Made by a program: the position numbers and the translations under genes. The notes below the pieces were generated by a model. It saw only the letters and a program-made list of their open reading frames with translations. It searched no databases and was not told where the DNA came from. Of a stretch of 64,000 bases of DNA, positions 35,241-46,832 are shown piece after piece (position 1 is the stretch's first letter; the number at the start of each line of letters is the position of its first letter). The DNA lies in assembly GCA_021029095.1 (NCBI GenBank), contig JAJOHG010000001.1, forward strand, positions 1,612,001 to 1,676,000, given 5' to 3'. Source of the DNA: Phellopilus nigrolimitatus (lineage: Eukaryota; Basidiomycota; Agaricomycetes; Hymenochaetales; Hymenochaetaceae).

Positions 35241-38200
35241 ATGTCCTCGCGTCGTCTTGCCATCTCGTCGCTGTTGTGCGACGACGACAACGCGTCACCC
35301 AACAGACCGCTCTCCAGCGACAGCCAGCTCTCACGCTCCCCTGCCCTCTCCCCGCAACATCCAGGCCGCCCATATGCGTCCTCGGTGCGCAATGCCTTCG
35401 TGCCGACGCCGAATCCCTATAATAGTGTACAATATGAACATCAGCAGCATCACCACAGTCCGACGCACCGTCCCAGTCCCAGCCCCCCCAACCTGCGCGT
35501 CCCATCACGCCCAGTAGTGCCTGCTCCTCTGATCATACCCCCAGCATTCGTACTACAACCAACTCCTTCCCCTCCTTCGGTCATCCAGACTGCTTCACCG
35601 TCGGGGCCTGTCGTATTCAATCGCCATGGGCGTCATGCAGAATACGAGCGCGAGCTCGGGTCCGGTTCAGAGTTCCCGCGCCTCGGCGTCGGCCAGTCGT
35701 ACGCGACGCAGCCCCATCCGTTCTCTCGATACTCCCCACCACCATCTTCTTCGACTTCCCCAGTCAACGTCCGAGAAAGAACACACGGACGGCACACTTC
35801 CCTTCAGATGAATCCTTATAATTATTCGCCTTTGCAGCAGCCACTCCCGCTCACGTCCTCGTTGCCGAATACATTTCCTCCGAATTCTTCACAGTTTTCA
35901 CCGGTATCGCCTCCAGGTCAGTCTCATACCGTGCGACAACCAGCGTATTCTGAAGGTCTTGGTCGGCGCTCACCCGTTCTGTCACGCCTACAAGATGCGA
36001 GAACCATCTCGTCTCAGCACACCTCTGTGTCGCTCTCGCCGACGGTTCCCAAGTCCGCAGCGCCCAGTGGACTCGATGTTCTCGTACAAGCAGCCACGGA
36101 AGAAAGGGAGCGCATCGACGTTCATAGACGGTTGAGTGGAGGTGAGGAACCACAACTGTCGCCTTTCACTTTCACGCCCAGGCCACAACCTCTTAGCCCT
36201 GTCGCGTTCCGGGGTGATGTACGTCTGCAGCCGTTATCGCCGAAGCTATCCCCCTCAGTAGCCACCAATGTAAATCCGTTCGACCACGACAGCGTGAACT
36301 ACCAAGGACAGAGTTACGATGAAGGGGGTCGGGCGGTAAAGAGACGACGTTCTTCACCCGAACCTTCGCCGATGCAGCAGACAAATTATGCTTCTTCTCA
36401 TGTTTCACGGCACTATCCATACGTGCAACCTCCTTCCCCACTTGCCGTCACTATACCCCACGTTCAGAGCTCTCCGACTACCGAGGATATGTCCTTCGAG
36501 TCCGGGCCTCGAAGTCCGTACGCGACCAGTCATGCGTTTTCGAACCCATCTTCAGAACATGTATTGTTACCAAACCCCGGCCCAATATACTCTACGGCAT
36601 CCTCATCGCGTTCAACGGCTTACCATGAAGTTGTCGATGAAGCCGCGCCAAGACTGCCGCCTCGATCCATCATTCCTTCATCTGGGTCCTCAACGAGTCC
36701 TACAGCTGGAACTCAGGGACGACGAAGTCCTCCACGCAGTAAACCGAGACCAAAGAAACCTGGCTCTGCTGCACTTGCTGTCATAGAGAAGGAGCTTCGT
36801 GACGTTGGGCTGTCAGAAAAGACCCGGAAGGAGCAGGCGGAAGGCGCTGACGGTGGCATTGCTCGGAAAACGGCTTCAGTGAATCGGTCGGAGGATAGAG
36901 CTCGCCCACCCAAGCAAAAGAAGTCTTCGGGTAATAACTCGAATCCCGCTCCATCGAACGAGGAAGCTGCAATCGACGATTTCTTCTTGTCTGCCTTTGA
37001 CTCGCCTAGAAATGCAGAAAGACAGGTTCCTTCGCCAAGCAAGGTAGCCAATGATGGACTGTCGAGTACTATGGGGGAGATGTGGAACCTTCAACTTCAG
37101 GCCATAGAAGTCACAAACCTTCTAAACGATCGACGCATACACTGTCGGCCTCTCTTCCCACAGACAGCATAATACCATCGCCTGTCTTGGTGGTGGACAA
37201 CTTCGACCACTTTTCACCTACCAGACGTTTCGCTGATGACTACGGAGAGTTGTCAGATAATGTCTCGGGCATGGGCGAAGCAGACGCAGAGCTTATGGAC
37301 GAACTGGCCGACGCGGCCGGCGCTGCAACTTCTGAAGACGAGAGAACCGAATTCGACGATCAGCAGACCGACGCAATGGAAGTCGACGTGGAGGATGAGC
37401 TTCTTAGCCTCGTAGATGGGCCCTCAGACTACCCTGCAAAGTCGCATCACCACCCACAGCCCTCACACACTCTTACAAACAAGCACCATGCGGTGTCGCA
37501 CAGTAAACAAGGCGCGGCCTTTGATCGAATGTCAATGCCACCCCCAGACGTGCTAAATGCTGCGAGTTTGCAAGCAAAGGACACGAAGAAGGGTTCGGCT
37601 AGGCCCAAGCCGAAGGGGAAGGCTGACAATGTTGGTGGGCTTGCAAAATCCGTTAAAAGTTTGTTCGATAAGCCTGAAGACTCGAGTGCGAAAGTAAGCT
37701 GTTTTCTATTTATTTTTAATCTAGCTTCTCAATGCTCGACAACTGATTTCTTGCTCATCGTTTTTAGACTTCGAGAGCAAAACCTGCTGCTAAATCTCGT
37801 CCACCTAAGGGCCCCGCTTCAGACAAATTGAAACCTGCCAAAGATCCTCCAGCATCTGTGTCTCCTTCACAGACCTTACCTGTTCCTCAGTCCTGTTGCT
37901 AGCGTACCGACTGGGACGTCATTCCCCGTCGTCACTTCGTCAGGGCCGTATGGTTACGAAGTCTAGAAAGTCTGCTGCCGCCTGCCTGCCATCACCGCCC
38001 CAGCCGGTCAGACATCTTCACATGTCAGGAAGAAATCCGCAACGGCTTCCGGCGGTGGAGATGGAACTAGTTCACGCTCACGCTCGCATTCGGCCATGCC
38101 TCGAACATTCTGTCGACCCCGAAGCAAATCGCGAGAAAAGCGTGAAGATCGACGAAGACAAATCTAAAGAAGCTGAGGATGTTGCAGTCGATGAAGATGA

Positions 38201-39614
38201 TGACAAGCTCTATTGCGTCTGTAAAACAAAATACGACGAAGACAGGGTTATGATTGCTTGCGACCGGTGAGGCCCTTCTGTTAATACTGACTTGGAAATC
38301 GAGCTCATTGACTTGATCTGATAAAGATGCGACGAGTGGTATCATACTCAGTGCGTTAACATGCCAGACCTGGAGATCGATCTCGTAGACCAATTTATAT
38401 GTCCGCATTGCGTCGCTCGTGAGTTCCTCATCCTTTTTATGGACGTCTGTTGTAAATGCCCCATTTGGCTTGCTTCGGATGACCACATATAACTTGTGTG
38501 CGATTAATACTTCCACTAACATCTTATGCGTTCAGGACACCCAGATTTGCATCTTCGCACCACGTACAAGCAGCGGTGCTTCTCCGGACTGAGTCATCTT
38601 AAACCTAACTCATCCGATGCTTGCCACAAGCCCTCCCGAGGCGCATACTCAAAGTATTGCTCAGATGAATGTGGCGTCAAGTATGCCGATCATATCTTTT
38701 CGAGCTTGTTGGATACTAAGCTTCTCTGTCTCAGGCATTTGCATCGTAAAATACATGCCTGGGCAAACAAAGGTGGCGATGTCCGTGGCCTCTGGGAGAC
38801 AGTGAAGGACGCAAAGAGACGTGAAGGTGTTGTGGTCCGAGAACCTGGTCGCACGCTTCCGAAAAGCATCCTTGCAGAGCTTCAAAACAATGCCGAAGCT
38901 AAACCAGAGGATGCCTATGAAAATAAGCCCGATACTGAGTCCTCTGTGGCGGATCAAGAAAACAAGGATGACACCATCAAGCGCTTAAAGTCTCAACTCC
39001 TGGATATTGTTCAAGAACGGGAATCGCGTAAAAAGGAGACGGACGTGATTGCTTGGAGGGAGAGACTGCTGCGGTTGGCTTCAGAACGTGCTGAGAATGT
39101 GCATGAGTGCGGCTGGGATCAAAGGCTTTGTTTCGGTGATGAGGAGTGGGTTGAATTTGGCGAAGGCGTGTTGGAAAGCTATGAGGATTCGACTCCCAAT
39201 GGCCATGCCAACGGATCTGAAGATCAGGATGACATGCAGACTGATGAGCAAGTCGTAGATGGCGAATGGTGGTGTCGAGGGAAGAAAAAATGCGAGCGCC
39301 ATGCAGGGTACGCTATCATTCTTTTATCTTGCTTCGTTGCATAATCCTCACCTCTCATTGATAGGTGGCAGAAGTTGCGCTCCGCCGAAATCAAATTCGA
39401 GAAGGAAAGCAAGGAAGACGCTCTGGTCAAACTCACGACTCGTGAACGCGAAATCAGAAGCCGAATTGAAGACATTCTCCATCCTCAGTCGCGCTTGACA
39501 ACTTCGGGCCCTGCCCCCAAGTTTACATTCAAGCTTGCAAATGGGAACTCGGGTTTCAAAAGTACGGATGATGGTGTAAAAAAGGGCAAGAAGAAAACGA
39601 GTGGGGCAGCATGA
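35241..39614 (+). CDS. SPP1: COMPASS (Set1) subunit Spp1/Cfp1 with PHD finger; three apparent frame breaks
   Basis: Spp1/Cfp1 reads H3K4 methylation and guides the Set1 methyltransferase complex. The start MSSRRLAISSLLCDDD opens a very long Ser/Pro-rich disordered region (about 35241-37900). An acidic stretch and the PHD finger follow (LYCVCKTKYDEDRVMIACDRCDEWYHTQCVNM, then FICPHC, about 38208-38420). The Cfp1 C-terminal domain is unmistakable: CHKPSRGAYSKYCSDECGVKYA, coiled coil IKRLKSQLLDIVQERESRK, and WWCRGKKKCERHAGWQKLR; stop TGA 39612-39614. Introns near 37693-37768, 38270-38327, 38419-38535 and 39308-39362 are predicted. The frame slips at three places without usable introns: the G-run 37073-37077, about 37888-37893 and the TT at 38108-38109. 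Single-base changes at each would give one continuous protein. Confidence 0.85.
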
Positions 39615-39806
39615 TGCTGTACTGACACTTATCTTTACTAAATTGTATTAATTCGCACTTCTATTCACTCGATTAATAGCGTTCAAAGTATACACAGAAC
39701 AAGCTGTCCTTGAAAATTGGAAAAAAAATACACTAGCGTGTGCCCAAATAGAGAACTGCGCAGCAAACCCAGACTCACCGATCCTTTGCATTGAAGGACT
39801 TAACAT

Positions 39807-40437
39807 TTAATACCCATCACCTTCACCCCCCTCCCTGCAAAACCCCTTCTCTTCATACAGTACTTGGGACTTATCGTGATCGCGGTGCTTCTTCTCTGCC
39901 ATCTCTTGCGAAAACACAGGCTTTAGAGCCTGGTAGCTAGCGGCTTTCAATGGAATTTCGTCCTCGGTATCCAAATCCTGCAATGTAGTATTTTTTCCAA
40001 ATGAGTTTAAACGTCACGAGAATGTCAATACATACTATCTCTCCTAACAGTACGACGTTTTCCCCTCGAATGAGGAAGATGCCGACGTATTGCTCTGCAT
40101 ACGTTGAGCCGTGATATATGCGTTCCGTTGTATCCTCAAGAACAAGATTGGCTGAACGTAGAAGGGAAGTTGCATCAGAATTGCGAACAGGACAAAGAAG
40201 AAGAATCATGAACCGAATTGATCATACGAGCGTAGCACCCCTATTAGCTTCCGCCCGTCCCGCAGTACGACAAGCATCTTCTCTGTATCGGACAGGGCGG
40301 AGGTGCAGTGTTCGGGAGGGAAGCAAAAACGCAGACGCGGCGAGCTCAGACGGGATTCAGACAGAGCAACATCCCGAACGTACTGTCCACGCAATCGACG
40401 AGAGACCCAGATGTCGTGAAGGGATGAGTGAATCCAT
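39807..40437 (-). CDS. LSM1: Sm-like protein LSM1 (mRNA decay Lsm1-7 ring)
   Basis: Lsm1 defines the cytoplasmic Lsm1-7 ring that binds oligoadenylated mRNA and promotes decapping. Reading leftward: [12 protein letters not shown], then [23 protein letters not shown] (Sm1 motif), [33 protein letters not shown] (Sm2 motif, RGENV) and [24 protein letters not shown]. Stop is TAA (complement 39807-39809). Three introns are inferred. The only nearby ATG (complement 40435-40437) reads MDSLIP but is one base out of frame with FTTSGSL. One more C in the run opposite 40421-40423 would join them. Alternatively a small upstream exon was missed. Length about 150 residues is normal. Confidence 0.88.
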
Positions 40438-41564
40438 GGCGCCGTTACAATTGATACGTAGCACACGAATGAGGTTCGGAGACAGGTCAGTTATGTCCGA
40501 ATCTGGCCGTTTTTATATTCGATCTATTCTATTTTGTGTTTCCATTCAGGATTGACAAACTGTGCAGAAAACTATGCTCATGTTCATGCTCAATGTACTG
40601 CTGTTGCTAATGTGTATACGACAGAATAAAAACAAGCAGGCACGCATGTAATGCACGAGAAATTCAGGACGATAGACAGGAAGGACTCATAAGTCGTGGC
40701 GCTTCATCTCGGATAGTATACAAGTATGTCGAGTCGGCGAAATGTCTTGAGTGGCGATTAGAGCAAAAATTAAGATGCGATCCAGAGTCTCTTATAGTTG
40801 CACATGAAGACGAATATGTACAGGAGAATCGATTTTGCGCTTTTTACACGTGGTCGATCGTAGAAAAGTCGTCCGAAAGGCCTCAAATCACAGTTTGACG
40901 CCCCGACGCGTCGAAACCTGTGTTGATTCGCTGGTCTTCAACATTCTAGCGTTTTGAAGACGAGTGGACGGTCGACAGTCATTTGCGATCATTGCGATCC
41001 TGAGTCAGGTATGACGCAGTCTGGTTTGATCATAGACATAACTTGACATTCAAACTTCAGTATTTTCCGAGTAAAGAATGTACAACGAGACATTGCGACA
41101 GTACCCACACGGACACCACGAAGGGCGTTCCGCCTGAAAAAAAAACAGGAGCCCGCCGCACCCAAGTCCCATCGTTCGACCCTCAACGGATCTCTCGCTC
41201 TCCAGCACACTATGACGGTCTCAAGGTCCTCGACCTACACCAGTCCTTCGCAAAAGCAAAGGCGGACAAGTCCTCGTCGAGATGCTTTTAAGCGGCTGTG
41301 GTTTAAGCGTAAAAAAAAAAAGTGTAACTTTCCGAGTCGGTTTTATATGAGGCTTGTTTAGGGCCGGCGCTTTAAAACTGTACAGTACTGGTCGGCTACC
41401 ATAAATGGAAAGTATACAGATCACCGTGCGAACTGTACCCGACAGACAAGTCGTACGCCTCCCCGATCTGTGTTGATCAGCCCACCTGCAAAACAATTTC
41501 TCACAAGCGGACGTACGCGCCTCGTCCAGAGCACGCTTGAGCACTCGAAAGGGCACCGTACGCG
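40438..41564. promoter_or_regulatory. 1.1 kb divergent spacer, LSM1 / Stm1-like
   Basis: Between two divergent genes. It contains an 11-base A-run at about 41310 and short frames on both strands without recognisable protein. It probably holds both promoters and possibly a leader intron of the Stm1-like gene, which I cannot delimit. Confidence 0.4.
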
Positions 41565-42870
41565 ATGTCGGTAGCCTCCAGAAACCCCTTTGACCTTCTC
41601 AGCGGTCAGTAAATGCGCCTCCTTTTTTCCCTTTTTTTATTTATATTAATTGCCGTCTTTTTTCACCCATACTACAGATGAGTCGCCGTCCGCCCCCGCG
41701 CCGACGACTACTTCTGCGAAGGAGCAGCCCACGACTACCGAGGTTCCGTCTACCCGGGGTGGTCAGAAGGGCAGAACCGGCCCCGCCTCGAGAGGCGGAC
41801 GCTACTACCCGCGAGGTGGTGCGGCCAACTCCGGAGCCCGCGAACAGCCTGAGGCCGAGGAATCCCCTCGGGAGGGAAAGCGAGGTGAGTAATTAACTTG
41901 TCAAGATAGCTCGTCAGAATGAGCTGACTCGCCATCTCCCTGAACTTGGTTTCTCTTAGCCGTTGAGGAGGGCGGTCGTGGCCGCGGCAGGGGTGGAAGG
42001 GGCAGAGGTGACAGAGGTGACCGTGGCCGCTCAGGCGGAGCCGGCCGCGGCCGCCCCTTCGACAAACATAGTGCGACCGGTAAGACGTGAGTATTGTTTT
42101 CCCTTTTTTCGTTCAGCCTTCCTCAAGTGTTTCTGCAGCGATTCGGACAGAAAGGTCCATCAAGGTTGGGGTGGCGATGAGGCTTCGACCGAACTGAAGG
42201 CTGAAGAAGACGGCTCGAAGGATGCCGCTGCCGAAGTGCCCACCAACAATGACTGGGCGAACGATGGCGCTGCCGCTGCGGCAGACGACCCCTGGGGCAC
42301 ACCCGCTCCCGTCGAGCCGGCTGCCGAGGCCTCGCAGGATGCCGCACCCGCTGAGGCTCGTCATGCCAGAGAGGAGGAGGAGGACAATACACTCACTCTC
42401 GATGAGTATCATGCTCAGCAGAAGGAGAAGGCTGCGGCTTTGATCCCTCAACTGGAGCCTAGGCGCCCGAACGACGGTGATGATGGACTCTTCAAGGATG
42501 CCGTCCAAGTCCTCAAAGGTGAAGATGGCGAAGCCTACTTCGCACCCAAGGTGAGCTTCTACCGATCGCGTATCACTTGCTGCCAGTTCCTAATTCCCTG
42601 TTTTTTACATAGCCGAAGAACGTCAAGCAGCGCACCAAGCAGAAAGAAGAGAAGGTCGTCATTGAGATTGACGGCCACTTTGAACGTCCATCGCGCGGTG
42701 GTCGTGGAGGTCGTGGCGGCGACCGCGGGAGTGATCGCGGCAGTCGTGGTGGTGGACGTGGCCGTGGCGGTCGTGGCCGAGGCCGCGGTGAATTCAGCGG
42801 CGCGAACGGCAATGGCAACTTCCGCCAAGTGGACGTCGACGACAAATCCGCCTTCCCCACTCTGGCGTAG
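41565..42870 (+). CDS. Stm1/SERBP1-like ribosome- and RNA-binding protein
   Basis: Proteins of the Stm1/HABP4-SERBP1 family bind ribosomes, notably idle 80S ribosomes, and mRNA. The start MSVASRNPFDLLS (ATG 41565) is the classic N-terminus; DESPSAPAP follows after the first intron. GRGGRGRGDRGDRGRS then RPFDKHSATGKT and, after a further intron, DSDRKVHQGWGGDE are the conserved core (the HSxTGKxDSxKKVxQGWG-type motif). An Ala/Glu-rich acidic stretch leads to NTLTLDEYHAQQKEKA and LIPQLEPRR. The C-terminus holds KNVKQRTKQKEEKVVIEID, an RGG-rich segment and the end motif DDKSAFPTLA before TAG 42868-42870. Four introns are inferred and the phases checked fit. Its company with eEF1A and ribosomal proteins in the window is probably chance. 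Confidence 0.87.
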
Positions 42871-43240
42871 AGATCGTCGGCGAATAATTACTTAACTACC
42901 GAAAAGTGCCACAGGCGAAGGGTGTGTACGCATCGAAGATACTTGTTGTTCGCTACTGTTAGCTCACAGCATAAAATTGTTCCCATTGATACTTTTTATG
43001 TGCATAGTCTTGTATGTATATCCAAGGCACATCACTGATGTTTTTGTTTTTGTTATGTTCCAATTCCCCCCTGGTACCTCATGCTTGCATAGTATATCCA
43101 AACCAATTTGTCAATATTATACTATGACGAGCTCTGCGCGTATTTGAAGAAAATCGAATATTTGTTCGCTCATGTTGAGGATTAAAAAGGTGGGGACCTC
43201 GTAGCATAATGAGCATTTGAGCTACAGTGCGACTCGATCA
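42871..43240. other. Intergenic, convergent 3' flanks
   Basis: AT-rich spacer between the 3' ends of the Stm1-like and NDUFA5 genes. No gene is seen. Confidence 0.4.
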
Positions 43241-43688
43241 CTAGAACTGCGTTGCTTTCCCAAAGTACTCCCACTGTCCGGGTTGAGCTCCCTCCTCTAA
43301 CGGTTCCCAGCTGAAGTATATAAAAATAAATTACGCGTTTGAAAGAAAGAGTTATCAGGGCTCACGCTTTCCACTCGATCATCTTCCCGACCAAGCTGAG
43401 CTCGTCACTAGCGATACCAATAGCTTCCTCTATCTGTCCATCATCCAACTCCTTTTCCGCAGTAGTTACATCCCCATTTGCATTCTGAACGATTTCAAGC
43501 TTTCGCTGCGTGAGTGCCTCGACGCCCTGCCTGTACACAGACGTATGCGGGATTTCTGAAAGGCGCGAAAGCGTGGCCTGGTACGTTTCCAAGAGGGCTG
43601 GGAGAGGGTTGGGATGGACTTTCAAGCCGGTGATGCCTGTCGAGGACTTGAGCGCGTGCTGAAAGAGAGGACGAGTAAGACGAAACAT
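43241..43688 (-). CDS. Complex I subunit NDUFA5 (B13 / 29.9 kDa type)
   Basis: An accessory subunit of the mitochondrial NADH:ubiquinone oxidoreductase. It reads leftward from ATG (complement 43686-43688): MFRLTRPLFQHALKSSTGITGL, then HPNPLPALLETYQATLSRL, IPHTSVYRQGVEALTQRKLEIV, and GQIEEAIGIASDELSLVGKMIEWK. These match the ETC_C1_NDUFA5 domain (the TGITGL-x-V-x-P-x-P start and the helical KL..V motif). A short second exon adds WEPLEEGAQPGQWEYFG before TAG (complement 43241-43243). One intron near 43313-43366. A longer start 13 codons upstream exists, but MFRLTR is the usual family start. Confidence 0.88.
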
Positions 43689-43852
43689 GGCGGCACGGAC
43701 GACAAACGGGCTGCACTGTGAATGCAATTCAGAGCGGCTGAAGTGCGAGTTTCCAAATTAGTGTCAGATTCTCGTGAACGCGACCGGCTTGCACGAATCC
43801 TTTTCCTGTCCACGACCTCCATCATCTCTATTTGCCGGTTGCACACCGAGCT
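43689..43852. promoter_or_regulatory. Bidirectional promoter of two mitochondrial genes
   Basis: Just 164 bases separate the divergent start codons of NDUFA5 and bL32m, both nuclear genes for mitochondrial proteins. Shared control is plausible. No motif is claimed. Confidence 0.55.
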
Positions 43853-44316
43853 ATGTCTCTTGCACTCAATCCTTTACGGGCCGGCTTTCTTTCTCTACCT
43901 AATCTCGTGCAACGTCCGACTGCTGCTTGGACATTGTTACGACCCGCAGCTCTCTGGGCGCCAATTCATGCCGCAATCCCTTCATGGACCTCGTTGCTCG
44001 AATTCTTTCCCTCGGTCGTATGGGCGGTTCCGAAGAAAAAAACATCGCACTCGCGGAAGGCGATGCGGTCTGCCAACAAAGGGTTAAAGGACAAGTCAAG
44101 TGTGTAGACCGACTTGAGTTGGTATCATCTGCAGCCGTCTAATTTTGCCATACAGACATTGTCAATTGTCCAGGTTGCGGCTCAGCAAAATTGGCACACC
44201 ACCTGTGCCCAAGCTGTTATTCGCAAATAAGTCGAGGGTATAAGCGCGAGGCTAGAGAAGGCCTGGGCGCTGGTGGATTAAGGAGCAATAACAGTACTGC
44301 ATCCTTAGACGATTAA
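43853..44316 (+). CDS. MRPL32: Mitochondrial large ribosomal subunit protein bL32m
   Basis: ATG 43853 begins a hydrophobic-basic presequence (MSLALNPLRAGFLSLPNLVQRP). The mature core starts VWAVPKKKTSHSRKAMRSANKGLKDK, typical of bL32 (the KKKxSxxRxxxRR-type motif). After one intron (about 44100-44155) the second exon carries the zinc ribbon, CPGCGSAKLAHHLCPSC, with two CxxC pairs, then YSQISRGYKRE. It ends SNNSTASLDD at TAA 44314-44316. Length about 135 residues. In yeast the presequence of this protein is cut by the m-AAA protease; the same may hold here. Confidence 0.88.
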
Positions 44317-45069
44317 TGGGAAGGCTGAGGTTGGCTATTTTTTAACACTTTCTCAGAATCTTTATACTGACCAGACGGATGATATCAAGGCAGCCTTCTT
44401 TTACTCTTACTTAGCCTCGCTACCATTACTTAATTGTACGCACGGATGGCTGGCTGTGGTTCACGAGCCAGGGAGAACGCTTGAGCCACTACATGAGAAA
44501 TGGTCGACGTTGTCATCAATGTGTCTGGCCCCGGTTGACGCCCTGCAGAGTGAACGCAGTACATCAATTTTTTTTTTCCTTCGTCATTCAAAAGCATCTT
44601 GAAAATGGTGGTACATATCTTCGTCCGAATTTCGGATGGCCTTCGGCGTGTACGCGATTACTTTTCATGCTAATAATGCCTCTGTTCTGGACGACTCTTC
44701 ATGCCAATAACATGAAATTCTAAATGGATGCTACTGCATGTATGGATTCGAAGGGCAATCAATCGCATCACTTCGATTTGCCGGCAACGTAATCTTTGCA
44801 TGTGCATGCAGGTCCTTCATTGTACAAAAATCTAAACGACTCCCGAGGCTGCAGTGGTTCTCGCGCGTACCTGTTACTTTTGCCCTTTTGCATTCCGGTC
44901 GTACTTTCCGTTGGTGATCGGCTTACGTCATCTAAGCGTATGACCGCGGCATCCCGCAGCCAGTCTTAGTTTCTTCTACTCAGTAGCATGTCGTACTTAG
45001 GTTCAACCTTTCTTCCGCTCGCTCTCAAAAGTTGTTGTCGACCACAATCACGACGCGATCAAGCCAGAA
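44317..45069. other. Intergenic
   Basis: About 750 bases upstream of the thiolase gene. Short frames only. It should hold the thiolase promoter; no repeat or RNA is recognised. Confidence 0.4.
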
Positions 45070-46832
45070 ATGCTATCTAAGGTCGTCCTACGAAAGGTCT
45101 CCCCTCTAACTCGTGCCGCGTCGACGCACGCGCATGGTCTGCAAGCTATCCTACAGAAAAAGCCGGATGATGTTGTCATTACATTCGCTGCTCGCACTGC
45201 TATGGGCAGAGTGCGGAAGGGCCAATTGAAGGACCATAATGTCGACGAGATCTTGCTTGCGTTGTTTAAGGTGCGCTCATCGCACCTCGTGAGAGTCTTG
45301 AACTCCGAAACTGAGCGGAGAGTTGAGTATAGGCTACACTAGCGAAGACGCGTTTGGACCCTTCTAAAGTCGATGACATCTGCGTTGGTGGGCATGATAT
45401 GCAGTATCATTCGTTCATTAGGTCGATGTTAAGCATGAATTACAGGAACTTGCCATCCACCCTCACCACTTTATGTATCTCGCTCAGCAGCTATTGCGGC
45501 GGGTATCCCCGCCCAAGTTCCGATCTCAACTGTCAACAGACTTTGCTCCTCTGGCCTGATGTCAGTCAGGAACATAGCTCATGATATTCAGTCCGGAGAC
45601 GCTTCACTAGGAATTGCAGTCGGTGTCGAAAGCATGACCTTAAAGTGCGCGTTATATGTTTATGTTTCTTTGCAACTCTGTACTCACGACTTCATAGTCC
45701 TCGACCAACTCCAGAATTTTCTCAAGATGTCTCCGAGAACTCTCAGTCACAGGACTGTATGAAGGTAGTTTCAAACGATATTTTCTTCCAAGGTGTTCTC
45801 TAATGTAGTGTGTATAGCCGATGGGCTGGACGTCGGAAATGGTCGCGCAACATTTCAACGTGTCAAGGGAGCAACAAGATCGCTATGCTTTGATTTCTCA
45901 CTCTCGTGCAGAAAAGGCAAGTTCCACTGGATTTTTACAATCTGCTTTCCTAATTGCGTGTATTATAGGCTCAGAGAGCGGGGATCTTCAAGGATGAGAT
46001 TATTCCTGTTGAGATAGGCAGTCAGAAGATATATGAAGATGATACTATCCGACCCGGCGTCACTGCGGAGTCACTCGCAAAGCTCAAACCTGTTTTTCCT
46101 GGCTGGGGTGATGAAATAACCACTGCAGGTAATGCAAGCGGGGTTGGCGATGGGGCGGCGCTCTGCATCTTGACCACTCGCGAGCGAGCAGAGAAAGAAG
46201 GGATGGAGATCGTTGGAAAATGGGTTAGCTCGTCAGTAGTCGGCAAGTTCCTTTTCCATCCCATTCATTGTGTCAATAACATGACATTTTATGCTTGATG
46301 ATGCTAGGTGTTGAACCTCGTTATATGGGAATAGGACCGATTCCCGCCATCCGGAAGCTCTTGGCACAAACAGGTTTGAAGAAGGAGGACGTAGATATCT
46401 GGGAGGTTAGTTCGTGTTTTATTTCAACTTCACAGGTCACAAAATCTAACGTAGATTAATATAAGATCAACGAAGCCTTCGCTTCTCAATTCGCATATTG
46501 CGTTGAACAACTGGATATCCCTATTGAGAAGATCAATGTCAAGTGCGTGTAATGCCTACCTTCAAAAACTGCAAAACTGACGGTGTCTTTCTTCTCGCTC
46601 ACTCCAGCGGCGGAGCCATTGCTCTCACGCATCCTTTGGGAATGAGTCAGTTTATTTCTCTAAATGCAAGGTACGATATCAGTCTAACAATTTTGAATTT
46701 CCAGCTGGGACGCGGCAAATTGTCACGGGCCTCGCCCAGCTCCGTCGCGAGAACAAGGAAGTTCTTTGCACGAGCATGTGCATCGGTAGTGGAATGGGCG
46801 CCGCTGCGATTCTTGTCAACGAAGCTCGGTGA
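45070..46832 (+). CDS. 3-ketoacyl-CoA thiolase (acetyl-CoA C-acyltransferase)
   Basis: Catalyses the last, thiolytic step of fatty-acid beta-oxidation. Exons give PDDVVITFAARTAMGR, RLDPSKVDDICVG, AAIAAGIPAQVPISTVNRLCSSGL (nucleophilic Cys), GDASLGIAVGVESM, EQQDRYALISHSRAEKAQ, GVTAESLAKLKPVF, TTAGNASGVGDGAA, INEAFASQFAYC, NGGAIALTHPLGMTGTRQIVTGL (catalytic His) and LCTSMCIGSGMGAAAI (second Cys). All catalytic residues are present. The N-terminus (MLSKVVLRKVSPLTRAASTHAHG) is basic and free of acidic residues and lacks a clear PTS2, so a mitochondrial location is more likely than the peroxisome. About nine introns. The join between LFK (45270) and the RLDPSKV exon is uncertain: the natural acceptor leaves a phase problem or a few residues missing. 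Stop TGA 46830-46832. Confidence 0.87.

Noticed and set aside
45264..45360. A further single-base error in the thiolase
   Set aside because: The join to RLDPSKV has a phase problem at one acceptor, but another acceptor (CGAAG|ACG) gives a usable phase, so an error is not needed.
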